Assembly: GCA_017382775.1 (NCBI GenBank)
Contig: JAFNZQ010000111.1
Location: forward strand, 1-5,194
DNA from: Spirochaetaceae bacterium
GTDB lineage: Bacteria > Spirochaetota > Spirochaetia > Treponematales > Treponemataceae
Reading direction: 5' to 3'
DNA: 5,194 bases
Under the pieces are notes generated by a model. It was not told where the DNA came from, ran no database searches, and saw only the letters and a program-made list of their open reading frames with translations. This document shows, in pieces, positions 1-5,194 of this stretch. A program made the position numbers and the translations under genes. The stretch's first letter is position 1. Every line of letters starts with the position of its first letter.

Positions 1-1060
1 AAACTTTGTAGTCATCAATGGTGAAATTTGTCATTGACCAAGTTTCGGTGGGCAACTGCACGAAGTTGGGAGCTTCGGGATTGTCAAGTTCAGCAGAGTT
101 CAATCCCAAGGATTCATATTTTCCGGAATAGCGATCCCATGTACCGTTGTGGATGGCACCGAGAACTGTAATAACTGTGGGAGCCAAACCTTTCATAGCG
201 GAAGTAACGCACATACCGGCGCCACGGCCGTTGATTTGTGCGGACTGATCAACGTCAACACCAATAACTTTTCCACCGGCTTTTGCAGCTGCATCACATG
301 CGGAAGTATAAATTCCACCACCACTTGCGAAAACAACTTCAACGCCACGCTGTTGATACCAGCTGTCCATGGCTGCGGTGATAACGGAGTCGCCATAGAA
401 CTGGCCACCGTAAACATATTCAATCACAACTTGGTCTGCAATACCCATTTCTTTGGCAGCGGCATCGGCACCTTGAACATAACCGTAACCGAATCGGATA
501 ACGGCGGGAACAGCCATTCCACCCAAGAAACCAAGATGTTTGTAACCTTCTTTAACAGCAGCATATCCTGCCATGAAACCGGAAATCTGTTCTTCGTAAA
601 CAGCACAGAAACAGTTGGCGGGAAGTTTCCAACCGGGTTTTCCGGCAGCTTCGGCAGCACTGACAACATCAAACTCGGAAACATCCAAAGCAATAAAATT
701 AACATCGCTGTTCATTTCTGCAACTTGGAAAAGTGCTTCACCAAAAAGGAATCCGGGAAGAATTACCGCATTGTAACCATCTTGAATAGCCTGGTTGATG
801 GATGCAACGCGTGCTTCGGTGGTCTCTCCGGAAGGTTTGTAATATTGGAAATCCAAACCATTTTCCTCTGCAAAAAATTTGCAAGCTTCATATGAAGTCT
901 GATTGAAAGACTGGTCGGTGATATCTCCGGAATCGGTCACCATTGCAATTCGCAGAACAGAACCTTCAGTTCCAACTTCTTCGGCAACTTCTTTCTTGCT
1001 GCAAGAGAAGATACCGATTAAAGTCGCAAAAACCAATACAAATGACAAAACTTTTTTCAT
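1..1060 (-). CDS. BMP-family (PnrA/TmpC-like) ABC transporter substrate-binding lipoprotein, 3' end cut off
   Basis: This is the extracytoplasmic binding lipoprotein of an ABC importer of the Bmp/PnrA/Med family, whose studied spirochete members bind purine nucleosides. The 353 codons visible run without a stop to the window edge. Family proteins are about 330-370 residues, so only a short C-terminal tail should be missing. Residues 1-20 form a lipoprotein signal peptide (MKK, a hydrophobic stretch, then IFSC with Cys20 as the lipidated residue). The mature part shows the family landmarks in order: the N-terminal ligand motif TDSGDITDQSFNQ at about 42-54, VILPGFLF at about 99-106, GFMAGYAA at about 161-168, GFLGGMAVPAVIRFGYGY at about 177-194, FASGGG at about 244-249, GVDVDQ at 267-272 and TSAMK at 286-290. 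The ATG is preceded by a strong Shine-Dalgarno AGGAGGT (complement of 1066-1072), five bases away. It has its own promoter. The ATPase and permease genes would be expected beyond the left edge. The family call is firm. The nucleoside ligand is inferred, since some BMP proteins bind other ligands. Confidence 0.93.
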   Translation of the reverse strand, partial: MKKVLSFVLVFATLIGIFSCSKKEVAEEVGTEGSVLRIAMVTDSGDITDQSFNQTSYEACKFFAEENGLDFQYYKPSGETTEARVASINQAIQDGYNAVILPGFLFGEALFQVAEMNSDVNFIALDVSEFDVVSAAEAAGKPGWKLPANCFCAVYEEQISGFMAGYAAVKEGYKHLGFLGGMAVPAVIRFGYGYVQGADAAAKEMGIADQVVIEYVYGGQFYGDSVITAAMDSWYQQRGVEVVFASGGGIYTSACDAAAKAGGKVIGVDVDQSAQINGRGAGMCVTSAMKGLAPTVITVLGAIHNGTWDRYSGKYESLGLNSAELDNPEAPNFVQLPTETWSMTNFTIDDYKV

Positions 1061-1084
1061 TTTGTACCTCCTAAAACTTTCCTC

Positions 1085-1113
1085 ATTGTATCACAAGTAT
1101 TAAAAATTGTCAA
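1085..1113 (-). promoter_or_regulatory. Sigma-70-type promoter with extended -10 for the BMP lipoprotein gene
   Basis: Read on the minus strand there is a perfect -35 TTGACA (complement of 1108-1113), a 17-base spacer and a -10 TACAAT (complement of 1085-1090), preceded by TG plus one base to give an extended -10. The predicted transcription start is near 1078, giving a leader of about 18 bases that carries the AGGAGGT ribosome site, too short for a riboswitch. The promoter sits in the 72-bp gap behind the DUF1850 gene, so the BMP gene can be expressed independently of the TAXI/DUF1850 unit. No hairpin-plus-T-run terminator is visible in the gap, so read-through from upstream is also possible. 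Confidence 0.8.
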
Positions 1114-1132
1114 TAGGTAAAAAGGGAAAATT

Positions 1133-1582
1133 TTATTCTTGTATTCTAAATTCCACGGAATGGTTTTTCAGTCCCAATTCTGTAAGGTTGCGGATTTCAC
1201 CGTCTATGTGCAAAAAATGGTCGTAGGCCACAGAAACGGAATAGATAAGCGGATTTATCTTCATATTGATATTTTCGATTAGCATTTTTCCGTCGGAAGT
1301 GATGGTTAATTTTTGATTTTCCGGCAACTCGTCGGCCACCCCTGCTCCGAAAGAAGAATACAGGCAACTTGTGAGAATGATTTCATCACCTTTCACGGTG
1401 TAAAATTCTTCCACATCGCTTTTGTTTACGGAATGAAAAAAGGAAAGGGAAAAAGTACGGTTTTTAAGTGGGAAGCTGTAAAGTAACTCCCCGCTTTTTG
1501 TGTCCCAAAGTTCCAACTCCGGATTTTGCTGTTCACAGGCAAAGAGAAACAGCAAAATCACCGGAAAGAAAACCTTTGGCAT
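1133..1582 (-). CDS. DUF1850-family small lipoprotein, TAXI-associated
   Basis: A 149-residue predicted lipoprotein resembling DUF1850, a family of unknown function whose genes usually lie beside TAXI-type TRAP transporter genes. Residues 1-16 are a short signal peptide (MPKVFF, a hydrophobic run, then LFAC with Cys16 as the lipidation site). The family-like block FFHSVNKSDVEEFY lies at about 48-61 and SSFGAG at about 76-81. The rest looks like a small beta-rich extracytoplasmic domain with no membrane helix. The chosen ATG (complement of 1580-1582) is one base past the TAGG end of the TAXI gene, a layout typical of translational coupling, and no good Shine-Dalgarno is visible. An in-frame TTG three codons upstream (1589-1591) would give 152 residues and an 8-base overlap. 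It is less likely because of the weaker start codon. Its role is unknown; by context it probably works with the TAXI binding protein outside the inner membrane. Confidence 0.82.
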   Translation of the reverse strand: MPKVFFPVILLFLFACEQQNPELELWDTKSGELLYSFPLKNRTFSLSFFHSVNKSDVEEFYTVKGDEIILTSCLYSSFGAGVADELPENQKLTITSDGKMLIENINMKINPLIYSVSVAYDHFLHIDGEIRNLTELGLKNHSVEFRIQE

Positions 1583-1583
1583 C

Positions 1584-2543
1584 CTATTCAACTAAACCGA
1601 TTTCGCGATAATATTTTTCCGCACCGGAATGCATGGGAACGGAAATTCCCTGAACCGCATTTTCAACGTTGATTTCTTTTCCTTTGGCATGGGAAACAGC
1701 CAAATCATTTTGGCGATCAAAAAGGGTTTTCGTTATGCTGTATACCAACTTATCATCCAAGGAGGGAGATGCGATTAAAGTCGCCTTTACGGCCAAGGTA
1801 TGAATGGTTTCGGGCACACCGCGATAGGTGTCTGCGGGGATGTCAACATAAACGTAAAAGGGATATTTCGCAATAATGTTTGAAGCCTGATCGGGATCCA
1901 CCGGAACCAAAACAATGTCATTGGTGGTGGCAAGTTCCATAACTGCGGTGGTGGGAATGCCGGCTGTAACAAAGGCCGCATCGATTTTTCCGTCTTTCAA
2001 AGCAGTGGCGGAATCGCCAAAGCCCAAATTTTGTACGGTGATATCGGAAAATTCAATTCCGTATTCGGAAAGAATTTGTCGCGCATTGGCCTCGGTTCCG
2101 GATCCAATGTCGCCCACGGAGATTCGTTTTCCCTTCATGTCGTAAACAGTTTTAATTCCGGAAGATGCGGAGGCCACAATTTGGCACACTTCGGGATAAA
2201 GGGTTGCAATGGGTTTGAACTTGGTGATGGAATTTTTTTCAAAATTCTCAGTTCCGGTATAAGCATAGCTCATAACATCATTTTGAACAATTGCCAAGTC
2301 CGCATCATTGGTGGAAACGAGTCGCAAATTCGCAACGGATGCGCCTGTGGATTGAACGTTTATGCTAACACCTTCCAAAGAAGACGACAAAACTTGTGCC
2401 AAGGCACCTCCGAAGGAATAATAGGTTCCCGAAGTTCCACCGGTAGCCATAATTAAATTCATTTGTCGCCCCGCATTGGATTTGGAACAACCAAAAAAAA
2501 CAAGGGACAGCATGAACAACGAAAAAACGATTGTCTTTTTCAT
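1584..2543 (-). CDS. TAXI-family TRAP transporter solute-binding lipoprotein
   Basis: A 319-residue binding protein of the TAXI (TRAP-associated extracytoplasmic immunogenic) family, which captures ligand outside the inner membrane for an ion-driven TRAP permease. Residues 1-19 are a lipoprotein signal (MKK, hydrophobic core, FFGC with Cys19). Family motifs follow in order: ATGGTSGTYYSFGG at 33-46, STGASVANLRLV at 65-76, DLAIVQNDV at 82-90, GDIGSGTEANARQIL at 144-158, GFGDSATALKDGKIDAAF at 174-191 and PMHSGAEKYYREIG at 303-316. Length is normal and the protein looks complete. The ATG has a fair ribosome site, GTGAGG, seven bases upstream. The gene is first in a minus-strand unit with the DUF1850 gene. 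The usual fused 4TM-12TM TRAP permease gene is not adjacent: upstream is a divergent signalling gene and downstream, after DUF1850, comes a BMP gene with its own promoter. The ligand cannot be told from sequence; characterised TAXI proteins are few. Confidence 0.94.
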   Translation of the reverse strand: MKKTIVFSLFMLSLVFFGCSKSNAGRQMNLIMATGGTSGTYYSFGGALAQVLSSSLEGVSINVQSTGASVANLRLVSTNDADLAIVQNDVMSYAYTGTENFEKNSITKFKPIATLYPEVCQIVASASSGIKTVYDMKGKRISVGDIGSGTEANARQILSEYGIEFSDITVQNLGFGDSATALKDGKIDAAFVTAGIPTTAVMELATTNDIVLVPVDPDQASNIIAKYPFYVYVDIPADTYRGVPETIHTLAVKATLIASPSLDDKLVYSITKTLFDRQNDLAVSHAKGKEINVENAVQGISVPMHSGAEKYYREIGLVE

Positions 2544-2570
2544 AATAAAACCTCACAAAAAATTTTTATA

Positions 2571-2599
2571 ATTCTACAATAAGTTCAAAAAAAAGTCAA
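2571..2599 (-). promoter_or_regulatory. Sigma-70-type promoter for the TAXI/DUF1850 operon
   Basis: On the minus strand a -35 TTGACT (complement of 2594-2599) and a -10 TAGAAT (complement of 2571-2576) are separated by 17 bases. The predicted start is near 2564, leaving a leader of about 20 bases with the GTGAGG ribosome site. The upstream side faces the TGTAAA repeat cluster, whose nearest dyad centre lies about 88 bases upstream of the predicted start. Confidence 0.7.
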
Positions 2600-2642
2600 G
2601 TCATAGCGGAAAAAACTTTTTTTAAATCATTGGAAATTTCAC

Positions 2643-2704
2643 TTTTACAGTTTTGTAAAATCAATGCTTACAATGTAAAAACAAGAAAAAAAATGTAAAC
2701 ATTT
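2643..2704. repeat. Three TGTAAA repeats at exact 20-bp spacing within small dyads; candidate operator
   Basis: TGTAAA begins at 2654, 2674 and 2694, so the three copies lie on the same helical face about two turns apart. Each is part of a short inverted repeat: TTTTACA/TGTAAAA with a 4-base gap (2643-2660), TTACA/TGTAA with a 1-base gap (2668-2678), and AAATGT/ACATTT with a 2-base gap (2691-2704). The cluster lies between the two divergent promoters without overlapping either. The last dyad is centred about 64-65 bases before the predicted start of the phosphodiesterase gene, a distance often used by activators. The DNA here is AT-rich, so short dyads can arise by chance, but three in-phase copies are notable. 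The regulator is unknown. Confidence 0.45.
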
Positions 2705-2726
2705 CCCCTATTTTTGCGAAAATATC

Positions 2727-2755
2727 TTGCCAAAAGTTAGGTTTTATGATATAAT
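2727..2755 (+). promoter_or_regulatory. Sigma-70-type promoter with extended -10 for the GGDEF-EAL gene
   Basis: A -35 TTGCCA (2727-2732), a 17-base spacer and a consensus -10 TATAAT (2750-2755), preceded by TG plus one base (2747-2749), make a strong predicted promoter. Only six bases separate the -10 from the ATG at 2762, so the expected start of transcription, about seven bases past the -10, coincides with the start codon. The transcript is therefore predicted to be leaderless or nearly so. Confidence 0.75.
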
Positions 2756-2761
2756 AGTGTC

Positions 2762-4675
2762 ATGCAAGTTATTACGTTGATTTTTCTGTTAATTCCTCTG
2801 TTGTCGTTTTTCATGAAGAAAAAACATTACGACATGCCCAACCGTTTTTACGCCCTCACGGTGATTTTCACCTGTCTGCAACTACTGATGGAGGTTGTGG
2901 CTTTCAATTACACATTACACACCTTTGCCGGCCCAATTTCCAGCATATTTCTGTCCTGGGTGTTCCTGCTTGCCACCTTTTATGTACTTTCCCTGGTGGA
3001 TGAGGGACTGTTCATCAATAGGTCCAAACGTGTCATAATTTACGTAGTGTTGTTGGTGATAGACATTTTAGCCTTTGTCCTTCTTCCCGTTTTGATGCAC
3101 GTGATGCGTCGTCCGATTTTTACCCCCACCTGGTTGAGTATATTCGAAAAAACCATGAATGTGGTCTGCATTTTCGCAGCCTTTGTGGTGATGGCGGGCA
3201 GCATAGTCGGCTCAATACTGGTTTTTATGCGTTGCCAAGGGAAAACCCGCATTGCCGGCCTTTCCTTCACCCTGGCCACGATTTTATCCGTAATCACCAT
3301 CGGAATATGTTCTTTTATTCCCGAGGCGGTTGATTTTTCAAGGCAAATTTGCGGCATTTTTTTCACCGTGGCCATTTCCGTTGCCTTTGCCACAGTGCAG
3401 GATCCCGGCCTGGGAATTGATGAAGTTACCGGACTTTTCAATAAATTACCCTTCTCGAATTATTGTCGCTCACAAATGCTTGTCGGACAAAAGGTGAATT
3501 TTTTGCTTATCAATATTGAAAAATTCGCCAGGGTGAACCAAGTTTACGGTCACGCCAATGCCGATGCGGTTCTTCAAGAATTTGCGGTACGGCTTATGCG
3601 TTTTGCCGGCAGAAAAAACGTTTTCCGTTCCAGTGACACGGATTTTGTCATAACCTGTAAAGATGTTGCGGACTTCGACCGTTATGTCTCCACATTTCGC
3701 GCATCCATCAGTGAGAACTACGAGGTAAAGGATGCAAACTTGACCTTGGTGTATTCCGTTTGCGGTCTTCGGGAATTTGACATTGCGGAATATTTTTTCT
3801 CGTTAAACGATTTTCTCCGTTATGCAGTGAAAACCGCCAAAAACACGGAACGAAGCGGCGTTTGTGTTCTCACCGAAGACCAGGTTTCCTCCTACAAACG
3901 TAAATTGTATTACGGAGCGGAGTTGCAGGAGATACTTAACGAAAAACGTATCGCCATGTATTTTCAGCCCATTTACTGTGTTGCAACCCGTCGTTTTGAA
4001 GGTGCCGAATCCCTGGTGCGATTCCCCCAAAAGGACGGTTCTATGTTCCCTGTGGGGGAAATGGTTATGATCGCCGAAGAAAATATGCTCATCGTTCCCC
4101 TGGGGGATATTATCCGGGAAAAGGTTTGCGAATTTATCGCCGAAAACAAAGAAGCCCTGGAAACGGTTAAGTTTTTTGACATTAACTTATCGCCTCCCGA
4201 AATTTTGGAAAAAAACATTGTCAGCAAAATCGAATCCTGCATTAACAAATATATGATTGATCCGTCAAAAATCAGTATGGAAATTACGGAAACCGCTGCC
4301 AGCGTTTTGGATGATTCTCTTAAAATGATTATGGACAGACTGATGCGAACCGGAATTGAATATCTAATGGATGACTTTGGCTCCGGATATGCCAATTTTG
4401 ATATGATGGCCGCATTGAAGTTCAAAATGATTAAAATTGACCGTACGATGTTACTCACCGCGGAACGAAGTGAACAAAATCGTATCGTTTTGGAAGGAAT
4501 GATCAACATCATCCACAGAATGGGAGCAAAAGTGGTGGTGGAAGGAGTTGAAACCCGCGAACAAGCTATGATGGTTGTGAAAATGGGAGTTGATTACATC
4601 CAAGGATTTTTCTATTCGCCCCCTCTCAAAGGATCTGACTTTTTGAAGTTTATCGCGGCTCATAACAAAAGATGA
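2762..4675 (+). CDS. Seven-helix membrane protein with degenerate GGDEF and EAL domains; predicted c-di-GMP phosphodiesterase
   Basis: A 637-residue inner-membrane signalling enzyme predicted to hydrolyse cyclic di-GMP. Seven hydrophobic segments (about 1-17, 29-50, 58-79, 91-112, 131-156, 165-186, 195-212) fit an outside N-terminus and cytoplasmic catalytic part by the positive-inside rule. The GGDEF domain starts within a few residues of the last helix (DEVTGLFNK, 220-228), with no PAS, HAMP or long coiled coil. It is degenerate: the signature reads SDTDF (291-295), the metal aspartates are replaced in NIEKF (251-255), and there is no RxxD inhibitory site. The EAL domain (about 384-632) keeps the catalytic set: E416 in ESL, N475 in DINLSP, E507 in EITET, D537-D538 in DDFGSGY, K558 in KIDR, E594 in EGVET and Q614 in YIQG. 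The first possible in-frame start is the ATG at 2762, because an in-frame TGA lies at 2747; it has no ribosome site. ATGs at 2813 and 2834 would remove the first helix and also lack good sites. The signal sensed is unknown. Confidence 0.93.
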   Translation: MQVITLIFLLIPLLSFFMKKKHYDMPNRFYALTVIFTCLQLLMEVVAFNYTLHTFAGPISSIFLSWVFLLATFYVLSLVDEGLFINRSKRVIIYVVLLVIDILAFVLLPVLMHVMRRPIFTPTWLSIFEKTMNVVCIFAAFVVMAGSIVGSILVFMRCQGKTRIAGLSFTLATILSVITIGICSFIPEAVDFSRQICGIFFTVAISVAFATVQDPGLGIDEVTGLFNKLPFSNYCRSQMLVGQKVNFLLINIEKFARVNQVYGHANADAVLQEFAVRLMRFAGRKNVFRSSDTDFVITCKDVADFDRYVSTFRASISENYEVKDANLTLVYSVCGLREFDIAEYFFSLNDFLRYAVKTAKNTERSGVCVLTEDQVSSYKRKLYYGAELQEILNEKRIAMYFQPIYCVATRRFEGAESLVRFPQKDGSMFPVGEMVMIAEENMLIVPLGDIIREKVCEFIAENKEALETVKFFDINLSPPEILEKNIVSKIESCINKYMIDPSKISMEITETAASVLDDSLKMIMDRLMRTGIEYLMDDFGSGYANFDMMAALKFKMIKIDRTMLLTAERSEQNRIVLEGMINIIHRMGAKVVVEGVETREQAMMVVKMGVDYIQGFFYSPPLKGSDFLKFIAAHNKR

Positions 4676-5194
4676 GCGCATTGTCCTTTAATGCATTAGT
4701 TACAGGTCTCTCCAACGAAGAACGGTTGGAAATGCTGAAAAAAATTGAGGAATGCATGGGAGACGATCTCAGCGTTCCCGATGTCAGCGACCGCGCCGTG
4801 AACGACATGTTTGACGGTGACTTGGAAAGAAAATACCAATCGGAGTCCGTGTTTGTACGGTTTTATCTTTGGCTGCGGACTTTATTTTCAACTTCCAACC
4901 GTTCCGAATTTTATAATTCATATTTGATTCACAAACGGGCCACTGACATTGAGACACTCTTTCCGGGTTTGATTGATTATCGCAGAAAAATTTTTTCCAA
5001 CGAATTCTATTTTCGTATGAAAAAGCTTTGGGATACGGCGAATTTTTTTCTTCCCTATGTATCCCTATATGAAAATAAACACGGTGATTTTTATGTATTC
5101 CTTTCCACAATAGTTCTCCCCAACCTCTTCGATTCGTTGAAGGATGAGCATCTTTCATTGGAACTGGTTAAGGACCACGAGGCTAAAATTGCCT
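4672..5194 (+). CDS. Protein of unknown function, N-terminal part, DUF5312-like, coupled to the EAL gene
   Basis: The reading frame opens at an ATG that overlaps the stop of the phosphodiesterase gene as ATGA and stays open for 174 codons to the window edge, so the C-terminal part is missing. No Shine-Dalgarno is evident, which fits translational coupling. The visible part has no signal peptide or membrane helix and looks cytoplasmic and largely helical. It begins with a conserved-looking block, LVTGLSNEERLEMLKKIEE (9-27), then an acidic stretch to about 50, and a segment rich in Phe, Tyr and basic residues from 60 to 150. The opening block recalls, from memory, DUF5312, a family of uncharacterised spirochete proteins; this is a tentative resemblance, not a verified match. 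Co-transcription with the c-di-GMP enzyme suggests a joint role, but no function can be assigned. That the frame is a real gene is well supported by the overlap and its full-length opening. Confidence 0.8.
   Translation, partial: MSALSFNALVTGLSNEERLEMLKKIEECMGDDLSVPDVSDRAVNDMFDGDLERKYQSESVFVRFYLWLRTLFSTSNRSEFYNSYLIHKRATDIETLFPGLIDYRRKIFSNEFYFRMKKLWDTANFFLPYVSLYENKHGDFYVFLSTIVLPNLFDSLKDEHLSLELVKDHEAKIA

Noticed and set aside
286..300. Clustered cysteine codons in the BMP protein (NCFC, CDAAAK, GMCVTS) as a possible metal site
   Set aside because: The cysteines are spread across both lobes without a recognised metal-binding spacing, and the surrounding motifs are ordinary BMP-family sequence.
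149..895. A 248-codon open frame on the plus strand
   Set aside because: It lies wholly antisense to the BMP gene, which has clear family motifs, a lipoprotein signal, a ribosome site and a promoter. The plus-strand translation is Asn/Cys/Thr-rich and low in sense, as expected for a shadow frame.
1061..1132. A possible terminator between the DUF1850 and BMP genes
   Set aside because: Only a weak AAAATTTT self-complement and A/T runs are present; there is no GC-rich stem followed by a T-run in the direction of transcription.
2031..2456. A 141-codon plus-strand frame inside the TAXI gene
   Set aside because: It is a shadow of the TAXI coding sequence, which carries all family motifs in the minus frame.
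2694..2707. Resemblance of the third TGTAAA box to a catabolite-responsive (cre) operator
   Set aside because: The first half matches TGWAANC, but the central CG and the second half-site do not, so the similarity is too weak to name a LacI/CcpA-type site.
3973..4512. A 179-codon open frame on the minus strand
   Set aside because: It is antisense to the EAL domain, whose catalytic motifs are intact in the plus frame. No ribosome site or recognisable motif supports it.
4784..5158. A 124-codon open frame on the minus strand
   Set aside because: It is antisense to the gene that begins at 4672 with an ATGA overlap. Its translation has no domain-like pattern.

Overview
The window most resembles a chromosomal segment of a host-associated spirochete, probably a Treponema-like one. 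This is an inference from gene content and style: moderately AT-rich DNA with T/A-rich intergenic stretches, three lipoproteins or lipoprotein candidates with short relaxed lipoboxes, a PnrA/TmpC-type BMP-family binding protein, and a final gene that resembles a spirochete-restricted family (DUF5312). No mobile element, RNA gene, CRISPR array or phage signal was found.

Layout. The left half (1-2543) is read on the minus strand. In transcription order it holds a TAXI-family TRAP-transporter solute-binding lipoprotein (1584-2543), a small DUF1850 lipoprotein one base behind it (1133-1582), and then, after a 72-bp gap with its own strong promoter, a BMP-family nucleoside-type ABC binding lipoprotein that runs off the left edge. 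The right half (2762-5194) is read on the plus strand. It holds a seven-helix membrane protein with a degenerate GGDEF and an intact-looking EAL domain (a predicted c-di-GMP phosphodiesterase). A partial gene of unknown function follows, overlapping it by four bases (ATGA).

The two halves diverge from a 218-bp intergenic region (2544-2761). This contains one good sigma-70-type promoter per direction and, between them, three copies of TGTAAA spaced exactly 20 bp apart and embedded in small dyads, a plausible shared operator. The plus-strand promoter is placed so that the predicted transcription start falls on the A of the start codon, so the c-di-GMP enzyme may be made from a leaderless mRNA.

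How the genes may work together (inference): the minus-strand genes are extracytoplasmic ligand-capture proteins, and the plus-strand genes are a membrane signalling enzyme plus an unknown cytoplasmic partner. The shared control region suggests uptake and c-di-GMP turnover could respond to the same regulator. The TRAP membrane permease normally found with TAXI and DUF1850 is absent from the expected place. The cassette is otherwise ordinary. The most interesting parts are the intergenic control region, the permease-less TAXI/DUF1850 pair, and the unknown protein coupled to the phosphodiesterase.
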